Shown: positions 1 through 14,600, numbered from the stretch's first letter. The stretch is 64,000 nucleotides of DNA from Lagopus muta (GCF_023343835.1 NC_064447.1:1240001-1304000); one strand, 5' to 3'. Notes: generated by a model from the sequence alone, not told the origin. Translations and numbers: made by a program.

Positions 1-116
1 TGTTGGCAGGATTTTACGATGTGTGTGCTCAGGTACACCCAGCTTCTGTCATTCTTCAAGGTGTTTAGGTTGTTAGCTGTGCAGTAAGAGCCTCATCTGA
101 ATCTCCCTTCCTGCAG

Positions 117-1127
117 GTGGAAATTGATGAGTATCAGAACTATGAGAAAGCACAGGGAGCACTGACAGAAGCATATAAATGTCTTTCAAAAGCAAAGACC
201 AAAAGCCCTCTGGAACAGGAAAGCAAGCTAGCACATTTGCAAAGCAAGATGGCTCTGATAAAGCGATTCATCCACGCTCGGAGGTGAGTTGCTGTGTTTG
301 GAGCATGTAGACTAATGACAAAAGTATCATGCAAGAGGAAAACACTCACAATTCAATAAATCATTTGCAGAAGACACACTTCTATAAGTAGTTGTAGCAG
401 GGAACCAGAGGTGATTTTAAAAGCTATGTTGGCATTCGAGACCAAAGTATAACCAGAAATATGAGTAACTGTTGACCTGGAGAACCACAGCCATCTTTGG
501 TTGGATGATTATCAAATGCACAGTACAAAAATCTTTCCCGTGCTTCACGTGGCAAGCTGAAAGTCCTCCCCCACACGATTTTTCTGTTTGCTCTTTTGCT
601 AGGGTTTACTCTGAGGATCCCAAAGAAGCTGTCAGACAGTGCGAACTTCTCCTGGCTGAACAAGATCTTGACGACACCATCCGGCAGGGCGATGTCCTGG
701 GATTTCTGGTTGAACATTATTTACAAGTGGAGGAATTCCATGTGGTAAGTTAATTTTCAGCTCTCACACGCTGAAGAGCCCAAACTTGTACACCAGCACA
801 TTTTGTCAACTGAAGAGCTCCTCAGCCAGGCTCTGAGGATGGATGCTTTTCACCTTTTTGCTGGGAGCTGTAGAAGCAGCGCACCCTCCTCCCTCTAACA
901 GTGATTTCTGTGCTTTCCTCTAGGCTTACCAGTACCTGGAACAGATGCGGAAAAGAATTCCATGCACAAACCTGGCTTACTATGTCAAGCAGCAGACGAT
1001 TGAGGCGGTTCACCGAGGAGCAGGAATTCCCATCAGCCAAGCCTTGCTTCCAGAGCAGAGTCAGCACAGCAGCACAGAGAACAAGGATGTGGAAGAAGAA
1101 GTGGCTGATGAAGTGGAAGGGCCCTGA
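117..1127 (+). CDS. IFT140: IFT140 (3' end: last three coding exons)
   Basis: Intraflagellar transport 140 is a core subunit of IFT complex A, which drives retrograde transport in cilia and delivers membrane cargo to them. Three exons are visible: 117-283, 603-744 and 924-1127, each flanked by AG and GT. Their phases match (2, then 0) and they give the C-terminal 170 residues of a protein that is about 1460 aa in human. The helical TPR-like C-terminus is recognisable from [36 protein letters not shown] and [16 protein letters not shown]. The tail after the last helix is acidic ([14 protein letters not shown], then TGA). The gene starts left of the window. It is transcribed towards TELO2, the same tail-to-tail arrangement as in human. 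Confidence 0.95.
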
Positions 1128-1353
1128 CACCTCACAGTTAGCAGCACCAAGGCCGAGCACTGCATCGTTTATTCTGTAGTCTTTAGGGGTCACAGATCAG
1201 TCAGCAACTGCTGCAGCAGACTCTTTTGATTATTACCAAGAAATTTATTTTTTTTCTGCTTGACTCTGTAATCAACAGTGATGGATTATTTTAAACACTA
1301 CGTACAAAAAGCAGACTGTACCTAGCCTGGTATGAATCTAGTTTTTGTATTTT

Positions 1354-1359
1354 AATAAA
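1354..1359 (+). terminator. Poly(A) signal of IFT140
   Basis: AATAAA lies 227 bases after the IFT140 stop codon in an A/T-rich 3' UTR. Cleavage is expected around 1375-1385. Confidence 0.8.
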
Positions 1360-1579
1360 GAAAAATTTTAAAAGAGAGCTGCATATTGCAAGCTCAGGCC
1401 TTGTTTGAGGAGGAAGTAAGGTGAAAAATTGTGAGCTGGCCAAATTCTCAGGTACAGGTGCCAACATACTTCTCTTTCCTTAGCAAACTTCTGAAAACAA
1501 TCTCAGTTCCACGTGGCCAGGAGCTTGGGCAGAAGTCAAACCACTGCCCTTCTACTGCACGCTCTCCTCACCTCAAAGC

Positions 1580-1585
1580 TTTATT
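1580..1585 (-). terminator. Candidate poly(A) signal of TELO2
   Basis: AATAAA on the minus strand (TTTATT on plus) lies about 1.1 kb after the TELO2 stop. I saw no other canonical signal in between, so the TELO2 3' UTR would run about 2677 to 1560. It would end about 180 bases from the IFT140 end. This is an inference from the motif and the absence of alternatives. Confidence 0.4.
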
Positions 1586-1654
1586 TCAATATTATAGGCT
1601 CATCCAGGCTGGAGCTGTGGTTTACAAGAAAGCTGGAGTTGAAGCCTCTGAATT

Positions 1655-1745
1655 GTAGAGTGGTTGAGTTTGTAAGGGAGCCCTAGACGTCATCTGGTCC
1701 CACACCCCACCTGTCTCTGAGCAGGGTCACCTGCAGCCAGCAAAG
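1655..1745 (-). mobile_element. CR1 LINE 3' fragment, diverged
   Basis: The stretch begins with a worn GAATTGTAGAGTGGTTGAG and continues with a 'catctggtcccac...cagggtcacctgcagcc' consensus typical of CR1 in antisense. It lies in the presumed 3' UTR of TELO2. The rest of 1381-2677 shows nothing else I can name. Confidence 0.6.
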
Positions 1746-2677
1746 CCTCTCACTGCTCTGTGCATGTCAGATTTTAGAATGGAAGTTTCTTTCTGGCACA
1801 AACGGGACCACAGGCATGCATGGAACATAAAGCCAACATCAATAACCAAGGGCTCACTGAGCTTTCAGTGTCTTATGGTGCCCCATGAAAGCGTCACGCA
1901 CAGAACTGTCAGATTAATGAGCCCTTCTGTTTGCAGTGATTTTTTTTTGATGACTTTGTGCCAAATTTTGGTGTGACCAGGAAAGCCTTGAATTGTATGC
2001 ACTCAGACAAGAAAGGTGAAGGAACATTTTAAGATCAGAATCTGGTCCTCAGTTACTTCAGAAGAATCTCCTGTCTGTCTGTGTATTATACAGAAAGAAT
2101 CACTTTGTTCCTTACTCACCCCAGTGCAGCTCTAACTCAAACCTTTAAGCCCTGGCAATTCATTTCAGAACTTTGCTGCAGCGATTCAGTGCTTCCATCT
2201 CTCAGGGTCATCCCCTACACCACCTCCCCCTTGAAGCAGCAGCCCTCCAATGCTGCCAGAGGATGGGAGCCTTTGTCAGGGGGTGTCACAGACAGCCCTG
2301 CGAGGTAAGTGGCTGCTTCCAGCCCTCCTGTTTTTCTGACAAGAAGTCTGCTATGAGATCTTCCCTGTATTTTTAGCAGAGCATTCAAACCTGCCAAGGT
2401 TATAAATAGCTGGGGTGGGGGCTGGGGGCGAGGGGAGGATGGCAGCGCTCGCCTGCCTTCCTGCATCTGTACACCCCGTACCGGATAGCAATAGCTCACT
2501 AAGTTGGCCTCCACTACAAAGTCCAGATGTCAAGTCAGGTTTGCTGGCTTACAGCACTGCGCCCTTCCCCCTTCTTCCTCTTCTCCAGCCAGGTGACTGC
2601 TGAAGAGGCCCCAGCAGTGCCTACACAAGTCCAGCTGGCAAGAGGATGAGGTTAAGGTCATTTCTTTTACCCTTCAG

Positions 2678-5600
2678 CTAGGACGGGGCAGTTTCCAGTT
2701 TCTTCTTCATGTTCTCCATTAGTAGCAAGTTCTGCAAGGCCAACCTCCTGCAGTCCCCATCCGGATCTTTCTCTACCACATCTGTAAAAGAACATGCCGA
2801 GGCTAAGTTGGAAAATGGACTAAAACACTGCTCTTCACCCAGCCTGTCTGTAATGTTACACTGACCATCACGGCCCTAAAGGCAACAGCAAAACATCTGC
2901 CATGCCAGAATTCACACTTCTCCCCTTGAGCTATCCGGAACCATTCTGTAGCCCATCCTCTAGCATGAATACAGTCTGCAGTTAAAAATATACTGATTCA
3001 GAAGCCTAAAGTCTCCATTCTGCAATTCTACACGACAGCTCAGTGCTTCCTCCTGAAATGTAGTTACAGCACTCTTGAACTGGGGATAAGGAACTTCCAT
3101 GCCTGCTTCTTTAACATAATTTTCCTTCTGCTGGTCTTCTGCTAAACTAGTACATTTTTTATGTTTTATGGAGAATGAAAGGGAGGGGACGAAGCTGCTT
3201 CAAGCAGCTGTTATTTCAGGGGCCCTTACCGAGCCTGCAAAGCACAAACCAGGATGCACGCAGGATGTCTGAGCAGGGGGAGCCTGGAAGAGCAGAGAGC
3301 CTGTGCAAGGATATCCTGTACGCACAAGCAGTGTGCTCAGAGCCCAGCACTGTCAGCCCAAACACATGACTCATTCAGATTGAGCAGAACTATTTATAAC
3401 CTCACGGAGAGCCTCACTGCAGTGTTTCCACCCTCCCTCTACAGAAGGAGAAAACGGGAAGGCTACAAGACAGCTTACTGCGAGCTCATAAGCTAAGAGA
3501 CTGACATTGGCACTGCTTCTAATTCCACGAGCACAGACCTTGAATTGCTGCCACTTAGGGGGTACTAAGATACACTCAGCTCATTTCATCGAATAAATTT
3601 ACCCATGGCAGCTCCACAGCACTTGCAAGGCTGGGAGGGGGGGGGGGGGGGGGGGGGGAATTCCCTCAATTCCTCAGCAGCTGCCTTTGAAGGAGTAGTT
3701 TCCTAGAAACGCTCAGGTATTCCCCTCAGACCTGACTGTCACAAAGGCAGGTCTCTAATGCCTGACCTCATCTGCAGGAGCAGCAAGGAGGAGCCCAGAA
3801 CCTCCCAGGGAGAGACCTTTTACCAACAATCACAGAATCACAGAATTGTAGGGGTTGGAAGGGACCTCCAGAGCAAAGCCACAGCTCAAGAACTTGTGTT
3901 TCAGGAAGAAGCTCCATAAGGACACAAGTTTTAAGTGGCACTTAAACGACACCTGGCTACACATGGAGCAGAGTTGTGTTCTTAAAGGTTTCTAAATACA
4001 TCATGGGAGCTTACATGTTCCCACCAGGAGCTATCGCACAATTTCCAGGCAACAGCACCACAAGAAAAGCCTGTTACACTTCCTACAGGCACAGAAAAAT
4101 GCTGCTAACCCTGTTCTCCTCCTTCCAACTCATTAAAACCAGACTACACACACCCCTCATTCTGAAAAGAGAGCCACAGCATCCCTGGAAAGGCTTTACT
4201 TGGTGATAGCAGTGGTTAACAGCTGAGACGAGCAGATTCTTCAGAGCACACCATGTCATGGGGAAAGTAAAGCTTTTGGCCCCACAAGGCAGCTCTCTTT
4301 CTGTTAAAGGCCACAGAGCTCTGCAACCTGTGAGGATCAGAGGCCGCCTGTGTCAGTGCTGCTTCCTGCCTGCTCCCTGGGGAAAGCCAGCTCACCAAGA
4401 GGGGCAATGGTGAAGGAAACCAACCCAGGGAGTCACACAAGGGCCACACAGAACAGTGCAGGCTCCAGGAGCACAGACCACACAGCATCATTTCCTCTTG
4501 TGCCTGCAGCATGCTGCAGTACGCAACCATGCCCTTGTGCAGTTCTAGCTGTGCACTACTCATAAAAATTGGAGTTTGCACACATTGTTCAGCACAAGCT
4601 GCTCTCTTTCACAGGCTGTTACTTCCTTCAGCAATAGGATGTCAGGAGATGGGGCTCTTCCTCCTCCTATAGAACGTGCACACAGCATAACACAGCCACA
4701 TAAGCCTTGTATGTCACTGCCTGGATGCAAGGTGCAACGCGACAGCGTTCTGCAGCTTCATGAGAAGAGTGCTTGGAGGCTTAGGCAGAGAAGGGGGTGC
4801 ACAGCATATTCTAGGATATTTGTTTGGCAACTGTTCTAAAGCGTGAGGACAGCTGCACTTTGAGATGCCTCACACACCTCTCAGCTTGTGCTTTAGAGAC
4901 CTCTACAATACGTCTCTACAGCACACGATGTGCTCTCCCACCTGCCCCAGACTTCAAGGCGAGCAGTGGGTATATGTTTGTCACACCAGTGTGGTGCACA
5001 ACACAAGCACACTACTGCTGCAGCCACTCTTAAAGAGATGCAAACCAGAAAAACACTGACATTCCCCATCACGTCTCACCTTCCAGCCAGGACCGAGCCT
5101 CCAGAAGTTCCTCTGTCACATCTTGCAGAAGATGCTCTGCAGGGACACTGAGGAGTATGGAGGAGACACAGGACAGCAGCCCCTGCCGCACGTACCTGTT
5201 GGAGAGAGGCAAACCAGTCAGAACCTGCAGCTTCCTGCTCTACCTTGAGTTGCTTCTTATGGCTCACCTTAAGGCTTCTCCAGTTTCCACTATTTGTGAT
5301 TATAGAATCATAGAATCACAAGGTTGGAAAGGACCTACAAGATCATCTATTCCAACCATCCTCCCACTACCACTGCTACCACAGGCCACTAAACCGTATC
5401 TCATAGCTCCTCATCCAGACCTCTTATGATAACCATTGCCACCTTCCTACTAATTAGGAGTGTAATTATGTATCAGCTGGCATGCCACTCACATACAGAG
5501 CCTCTCCCACACATGGGCTCAGTGTGCATAGCAGAACACAGAGACCTGGAAAACTCTGAGTTGAAAACAGAACTTGTGTGTTTCCAGCATTTTAGCTACG

Positions 5601-8600
5601 TGTTAATTTCCTTTCAAGTTGAATGCTGGAGCTGCATCTAAAGTTCTCTGAGCTTATTCAGTTGAAAACATTACAAGGATAGTTGGAGGAACGTGCCCTG
5701 TTTTTTATAGGTAATGATTGTACCTCCACACTAGAAGACACCAGCTAGTACCTGTTTGTTTGACATCAAAGCCATGATTTCATTACACACTCTAGCAATG
5801 CTCAAAGGAGCACAAGGCCAGAGGTCAGCGTTGAGAAGAACTGGGGAAGTCACTGGCATTCCCAGCCAGGTGCTGGACAAGGACAAGGACAGGCTGTGGC
5901 TGGCCAGCACAGGGGATCTTTAGAAACAAATGCACACAGCTACAACTCACGAGTCAGTGTGGAAACGCAGAGCCCAAACAAACTCCAGCAGTGCCTTTCC
6001 CATTGCAGTAACTGCCTGTAAAACAGGATTATGACAAACGCTGAATACCTTCACACTCACATCACTTCAAAGGACTGGATCTCGATGCGCACTGCTGTGA
6101 ATGTCAGGGTTAACAATTATTTTACAGAAGAGAAAACTGAGGCAGTCAGAAGAACTGATGTACCCAACTTCCCATAGAAATTGAAAGAAAAACTACCAGA
6201 AGCAGCAGAAGGAAGTGCAGGGCTGCCTGAATCCCACACCTCCTTTCTGATCATCTTTTCTCAGCCCTTTAAGGACTCCTCAGCACGTGACCCAAACTCA
6301 CTGCAGGCCTCAGAGCCCACTGCTGTGTCCAACAGCACCTCTGAGCTCCCAGGCTGGAACTCACTCCACACAGCCTTCCTTACCATGGTGTTGACAGCCA
6401 GGTACATCAGGACTGCTAAAGTGTGGACCAGTCTTCCAAGGACAAAGTGATCTTCCCCCAGGAGATCAAACGTTGACAAAGGTCTGCAAGTGCAAGACAC
6501 AGTTCTGAACCAGTGACAGGGATGATCTCTGGAATGGTTGGGGTGGTTGTGAAGAGCAAACGGTCACGCGCAAATCTGACTTCCTAAAACAGCAGTCACT
6601 TCACAGACTCCAATACAGACCACAGCTGCTTGCTCCCAGACCAGAAACATCCTCTCCAGTGAGGATCACTTGCTTGACCAGCAGCCTAGCTTTGTTTGAA
6701 AGAACTGCATGCCAAAGCTAGCATTGCTGCCATCCTAGAAACAAACCATAAAGACAGATAGTACAAGAATCTTGATTCCAGTGGAATCAATTACTGACCC
6801 TTCCTTTGGTAAACAAAGACTTGAGTGATTGACAATAACCCGTGTCCTCTAACATGATGCAGTTAATTTCTGTTAAAGAGGGCAGCCTGAGTTCTGTGGC
6901 TTTGTATGAACCAGCCAAAGTGCTGTTGGATGCTGCGAAAATCATCACCCTGTGGACCTGCTGACAGGCTGTGCTTAGTAATGCATTCGCTTACTGCAGG
7001 GTCTCACATATTTCCATCCAAGAAAACTTCATTGGATAAGTGGAGAGCAGAAAATCTTCCTCAGTGTGTTTTATCCACGAGCCAGGCATCAGTGTGGTGT
7101 CACAAGACTCCCACATAACCTCTGGGCTCTATTCTGCTGCTCTGAGACAAGCGGAACAAGCAAGAGATTCACTCTCAAGCTGTCAAGTTCACATCCCAAG
7201 GTGTTCACTCACCTGTCAAAGTTCTGGATCAACGGAAAAAAGAAGTGTCCAGCAAGAGAATTGAACTCATTTGGATGCGAAGGCTGTTCCACTTGAGACT
7301 GCCCCTGTCCAAAGGAAAAATAAACTTAGACACAAGATGCAGCACCCATAGTTCTACATTCATCTATTGCAGCCATCCCACTGCCAGCTATTGCTTACTT
7401 GAACACCTATGGCTGCTAGCTTCCAGGCCAGTCAACTCACTCTCCACTTCAGATCCTCTCACACGTCCAAATGTTTCACTAAAATATACCTCAGTACTGC
7501 TGGGTTACATATAAAAAACAAGAAGAGAGTTTTGGAAAGCAATCCTCTGGGATGAACCATTGGGGAGTCACAGGACCTGGGAAACTGGCAATAACTTATC
7601 TCCCTGCAAAAGAGAGGAAGTCTGAGACTGTCCACTGCAGATGCAGCTGCACTGAAGGAGGATGCTCTCTGAGGTGCAGCCACAGCTCCCTGCAGTGGCC
7701 AGACAAGCTCAGAACATGCAAAGAATGGCCAGAGCTATCCTTCAATGCGAGACAAGGAGACCAAGATTTACTTTCATTCTCCTCCTGGGAGAGGACTACA
7801 GGATTTGGTACTGAAAAAAATTTAACAAAACACTGAAGTGAAACTGACATTTTAAGTAATCCAGTCCTGCCTTTGGACTGGGCTCAATTTCACGTCTATT
7901 TTGCTCTCTCCAGATAAAACTACAGCAACCCCTCCTGTCCTTGTTTCTGCTGGATTTGACATTTGTTGCTGCCGTGGCCTCACCTTAGCAAACCTCCTCG
8001 TCTTGCTTTTGATTCTCTCATCAACAATTCTTCTCCAGTCCTTGGAGCTGCCACTCTCAGGAAGGAGCTGGATACGAGGGTTTTGGGCACCAGAATGTTT
8101 GGTCTTCCCGTGGCCTTTGGCACAGGACAGTTCCTGAGCTGCTAAAACCAGCACCTAGATGAAAAAGAAGGGGGGATGGTGTTAAAATAGAGATAATCTG
8201 TACTGAGGAAACAAGTTGAATGCACCCAAAACAACGGGAACAGCAAGGCAGAAAGACACAAGTTTAGAATTAAGAACTGCAAGGCAAGCAATTGAAACCC
8301 AGTGAATGGACTCTGAGGTAATGGTGCAAGCAGTCACTGCCCTGAAACAGAACAGCAGCCCCCTGTTCAGACTCTGTAACCCTGACACAGAAAGAGGCAC
8401 AGGCAGACTGCTGGCTTGCAAAAAGCAAAGAGATCCCAGAATGATGACACATCAGGAGAAAATGGCTGCTTTATGGCAAAAGATCATCACACATTTTTCA
8501 TTGTGTGGGCAACAACTGCTGCTTAATTCAAATGCAACAGAATTAAGAGCAAGAGAAGAATGGCAGGCTCAAATATAACTAAGAGATTCTCATGCCTCTG

Positions 8601-11600
8601 CTTCCTTCTCACCTCTCCTACAAGGAAAAAGGGTCCCCATTGCATCTTAGGGACACTGCACTGGTGCAACAAAGACATAAGAGAAGTGGGAAGCGAAGAG
8701 AAGAGCGCTTACATCGAGAATATCCATGCGCTGACGAAGGCTGTAGTTCAGAGAGTAGAACTGGGAGGTCAAGTACTGTGCTACCTGTGCAGAAAAATCA
8801 AGGAGCAGTGAGCCCAGTCTGTAAACAGCCTTTCTACTCATTCCAAACATTCTAAACTCTCCATTTGAGGCAATGTTCAGTTTCCTGTCAGCTAACAACA
8901 AGACTCTGAGCTTGGGGAAGAAGAGCACTCTATGAACAGGGGAAATCAAATACTTCCAATTCTAGATTCTCCCAGAGGAAGTGAACAACAAACAGGACTT
9001 TGCTATTCTTCTCTCCCCCTATGCAGAGGTTTTCAAACAGCTGTCATGGCAGCTGATTACAAACAGCAGGCTGCCAGTGTGCCTCAGCTTGCTCCTACAT
9101 AAAGCCATCTTCCTTTAGTGCAGGAATCCTTATCTAACTTGTCTCATCAGGTACACCCATACACACAAAATCATGTCCTTCAGCCTGTTACAGCTCTTGA
9201 ACAAGCTTCTGCTTTCCTGTTGTTTGTTATCCATTCCAGATCCTTCCGTGCCCAGCCCATCTCTGAGGCACTGCCAGATTTGAACCAGCTCTTCACGCTC
9301 TGAAGCTGCCATTACCAAACCAGCCAGAGACTTCACCTCCTTAAATTTTTGCCAGTGCCTCAACTGGAAAAAAGGAAGCAGTAAGAGAGACTAACAGGTA
9401 TTGGATCAGTGGTTAAAACAGCTACTTGTGCCTTCTGACGGAGCTCTGCAAAGCCTTCCAGGCAGGTCTTCTCCTCCAGATGCAACAGTATTTTTGCCAG
9501 CTCCACGCTAACCTGCTCAAAATAAGACAACAGGAATCATGCCACTGCAGGTTATGCTTCTCACAGGTTTTACAGAGTCCCATCCACCTTCCACTTCTAA
9601 TGCTGTAGCACAGAGGGAACAATACAGGTAACAACATGTCCTTTACTCACGAGGGAGAAACAACACATTAAGATAAACATCATCAAGATGGATTTCTCAA
9701 AACACAGAACAAAACCCTCAGCTGATTTCTCCATCCACGTTCATTTTTCACTTTGGCTTTTTAGACAAATGCTAACATCGTGAGACAGGAAGACCTGACC
9801 CTACAGTTCCTGAATCAAATCCCACCTTTAGGTGTTCCCTGCCACGTCGCTGTGAGCAGTCATCACAGCAGCATCTTTGACCTAAGCTCCCTTCACTCAG
9901 GCTTTTAATCTTGATAACACAACCCACCTGCTCCCTTGTTAAGGAGCTACATTTGTACAAGCAAAGACAGGAAGTCCATTTGATTTTATTTCATTTTTGT
10001 TGGGAAATAACAATTATTCAATTTCAATTCAATGTCAATTACATCCAAAATTAAAATTATTTTATCTGTGGGATTCATGGCAGCTCTACGTGTTGCCTTT
10101 CCAAAGCTTTTTCTGCCCAGCACAAAGCATGGAAATTGCCCTGCTGCCCAAGTGACTGGCAAGGTCTACTTGCAAACACATTTCTTTTTCAGTGCTGGAG
10201 CTGCTCAGTGCCACTCTGCTGCCTTCACTCCTGCCTACTTCTTTGTGCTCTGTAGCCTCAGCTCAAAAGCAACTATTTCCTTCTATTTCCCTTCCCAAGC
10301 TCAAAATTCAGACATTAGCTCAGTGGGTTGCTCTGCTGGGAAGACTGATCTCCTCACAAGGCCAAAGGGATCGCCCAGCACCAGAGCCCACTGCTCACTG
10401 TTAGCTCACACTGCTTCACCTCTCTTGCTGCCGCTGGATTCTTCCGAACCAAGCTCTCAAGAGCCTTGACAGCTTCTTCCCACTTGTCCAGATCTTCAGA
10501 ACCTGTCAGGACTGAAGGCAAACAGAAGGCAGGCAAGATATTAACAGAACGGCTCTGCTCAGGTACATGCCCTAATTTTCCTCTGCCAGCAGTTTGTCTT
10601 CTTACAAGAAGGCACAGCTGACCCAGCACACAACCAGCATTAAGAGCTGGACTGCAGCTCTTTATGAATGACAGTTCAGCACTTGAGCCCAGATAACTGA
10701 AAAAATACAGCTTCTCTGCATTAGCTCCGATAAAAACAACCGAACGAGACCGCTCTCCCCAAAACAGTCAGAAAAGATGAAGACTCATCCCAACATCTCA
10801 CACCTTCAATACAGTCTCGAATATACACTGGAGCCTTTGTCTTCTTCAGTTCTTTATCCTCTGACATGTCGTAAGGCGTCAGGTCATCATCACTGTAAAC
10901 AAAACAAGGGCAGGAGTTAGCCCACAGGGGAAGGCTATTCTTTGCCCAGCTGACCTCAAGGAAGTAAAGAAGCAGCACAAACACCACTGTTACACCACTA
11001 CTACTGCAATGCAGAGCAGCATGGCTGCAGCCCACGCTAAAGGAGCTCCCTGGGAAGTTGTAAGAATGACTCTGTAAGCAGATCTGGCCAAGTGTAGGCA
11101 GGGGTCAGGAGACCCAGAGGCATGAAGCTGATTCTTGAGATTTCTTTATATGATATTTGTAAAAAGCCAGGATAAGCAGGTCCACTAATGAGTACATATA
11201 TCAGTAAATCCAAGAAATGTCTCATCAGTCAATCAAACAATGAATACAATGGTTGTGCCTGACAGTGGCTTTGCTCCAGTTATTGACAAATGTTCTTGCA
11301 TACAGTTTCCTACATGATGTCTTACTCTGCAGAACACCATTCAGCTGAACAAGGTCTGCTCCCTCATTCTGGTCAGAAAGAACAAAATTTGCTCCCTCCT
11401 CTCCAAGGCTGCTTTTAAGAACCTACTATTTCTTTTCCATTTCCTACCAGTTTCTTGACTCACACCTGTCAAGCTCAGCATCTGACTCCTCATCTGGCAT
11501 CACATGAGTCGCTGCTGTAGGTGATTTCCCATTACTTTCCAATACTGGTGGCAGTGCAGCATCTGCATTCTCATTCCTGCTGAAAGCAATGAGAAACAAT

Positions 11601-14600
11601 AAAACCAATAAGGTAACAGTCTGCATTCACAAGCAAAAAGCTCCCAGCTCCATCACAGCCCCACTGCCTCAATAGTATGACAAATTCTCGTTTCTGTGTT
11701 GTCCCACCCACACAAGGAACAAAGTCCTGAGGCAGAGAACGCGGTGAGGGGAGAAACAGAATCTCACAGCTGAAATGTAATAGAAAACAGAACCTGAGTT
11801 AGCTCATTTGCTGCATTCTCCCTCTGCTAAGTTGTACCTAGGATTGCTAAGGAAAGACTCGTCTGTGGTAGGTGGATCACACTGGTCTGGAGACCATCAG
11901 TGACACTGACCAAGTGGAGAGCTAGGATCTCAAACCTCTCCTAAGGAGACAAGTGCAGTAAAGTATTTCTTTGGACTTTGGTATGTCCTTTAATCTCTCT
12001 ACTTCTCAAATGCTGCCTAAGCAGCTGTCAGTGCTGACTACACCACTGAAACAGGAGCTTTACATCTTCTGTAATTCACTGAAGTGCTGGACAGCTTCAT
12101 TTGCTAATAACATCAAGTGACTGATTTATCTGCTGTTAAGAATAAGTGCTTCAAGAGCTACAGCAGATGCCACGAAAGCAAAGAGCACCACAGAACCAGG
12201 AATGGTCAACTGACAGATATCCCATATTTTTCTTACTGATGAATGGTCTGGACACAGAAGATCTCTCAGATGCAGACAGAGAGGCCCATTCAACTCTGCT
12301 CAGGGGAACGTAAAATCCCTACAAACTGCAGCATGGTTTCACTACGATCAGCTGTCAAAGAAGCAATTCTAACACATGCTACCATTTGAGTTGTGAATTT
12401 AAGATAATTATATTGCGTTATAACAACAGTGCATTGCAATGCTTTGTAAGAATATAAAAGACATCTTGAATTCCACATATGGTCCTAAAGTACAGCTCAA
12501 AAAAGGTACACAGAAAGGCAAAAAGAATGACCAGGGGCTCAAAATTGATTACATACAAGGAATGACAAAAAAATTGAGGGCTTGTCTGGAAGGGACAACG
12601 ATCGACAAAAAAGGCATGAGGAGAATTAAAAAGTTCAGAATCAAACAACACATCTCTTCCAGATGCAGTCCCCAAAGATTATCAAGCGAAAAAATCAAAT
12701 CAGACAAAACTTCCTGTTACTCAGCATATTTTTTGTATCTGCTACATGGAAATGAAGAGCAGCAATGTCTTACTCATTGTCTGGAAGACCTGGGAGGACA
12801 CTGAGTGGTGCAGCTTGTACCAGAAGGGACTTCAGCTCTCTTGCTTCATCATCTTCTTCATACTAGACATTCAGAATAACTGTTACTGCTCTCAAGATGA
12901 CAAACATGCTCAGCATGCAACACCTGACCCCTCTGCAGTGTGCAAATGGGGACTGAATCATCCTCAGCTGAACACACAGCCATCCCTTTTGTTTCAATCA
13001 CTACCAGCAGTAACATTAAAGCTGCACAGAGATCAGTGCCATGCGTAATCTTCCCCCCTGTATTTCATGGTAGTGCTTGGTCAGACCTTGTCTCAGTGTT
13101 ATTTATAATCTTCAAAACGTTTCATAAGTGGCAATGCAACAAGGAGAATGAATCAGGTTTTTATTGAACAAATGGGATTTTATCACATAATTCTTATACA
13201 TTATACTGGCAATAACATGACAAAGATCCCCATGTCAATCTTGAAAATCTCAGGGCAGGCGTTCCCAGCATGTCAGGGAACACACACTCACCACTCCCAG
13301 CTCCCATAGGTCAGACTGGGGTTTCCTCACACAATGTGACAATCTTCCAGTGGTCCATTACTTACTAACAATTTACCATAAGCTTAACCATCAGATTACG
13401 CCCCTAGGGCCACCCTCACCCGTCCGCCTGGTTTTTATGCAATTCCTTTTTGTAATCGGGCAACCTCTCTTTTGGAAAACATCGCTGACTCTCCTCACTT
13501 CCAGATAAGAAGTGTTAGAAGGTTGGATCTTAGGAGGAAGTTTTTCAGCCAGAGGGTGGTGAGGCACTGGCACAGGTTGCCCAAGGAGGCTGTGGATGCC
13601 CCATCCCTGCAGGCATTCAAGGCCAGGCTGGATGTGGCTCTGGGCAGCCTGGGCTGCTGGTTGGCGACCTGCACACAGCAGGGGATTGGAACTGATGAGC
13701 ACTGTGCTCCTTTGCAACCCAGGCCATTCTATGACTCTGTGATAACGCTCTGGCTCACCTGCTTTTAAACTTGTACTCCCTCTGTGCCCCACGTACCAGA
13801 GAGAAATTTCACTATAACCTTTACCTGAAACTGCAGGACGGGCCCATCCGTGTTAATCTTTGAACTGATGCTCTCGGCCACTATCATCCCCAGGCGCCGT
13901 ATCTGAGGCAGGCTGCTGTCCAGGTGGCACTTCACACCCTCCATCATGCTCGTGAGAAGTTCTGCAGAACACAGACAGCACGCAGACAATGCCAGAGCCA
14001 AATGTGTGCCTTCAGAGGTCATCCAGCAAAGGGCAGAAAGGCAAGAAGGGCCTAAGCAACCACGACTTCTGCCTGCAATGGCAGTACTGCCTTTCAACAC
14101 CAACATACTGAAGCCATGCTTTGTTGTGGGCACACAAGCACACATCACAAACATATTATGAATCTGGAATATTTAGTTTTTCACTGGTATAAAAAAACAG
14201 AAAAGATTTCAATCCTTAGCTCATGTTTAGAGCTTTGAAACTGGGTAAGTGAAACCCACAGCATGAGGAAATGGCAAATTCTGGCCAGTGCAATAATCAG
14301 GGGCAGGAGTTTCCCTCATCACCTAGGCAAGCTGACACAGGTAACTAACATCAGCATTTCTCAGCCCAGAGAGAACTGTGATTGCCATCCTTATCTGGCA
14401 GACCTACTGTCAGCTCAGAAAAGCTTATGTGTTCAGCAGCTGCCAGAGAGAAAACAGGTTATAAAACTTGAGCACAGTAAAACTTGAGGCAGTAGCAGGT
14501 CTTGTGAAGCACAATGAACTCCAGCCTGAAATGGCAGAACAGGTTGTCCCAAGTCAACCTTCCAACAAGTGAAAAACAAAGCCAGACAAGAAGCAACTCT

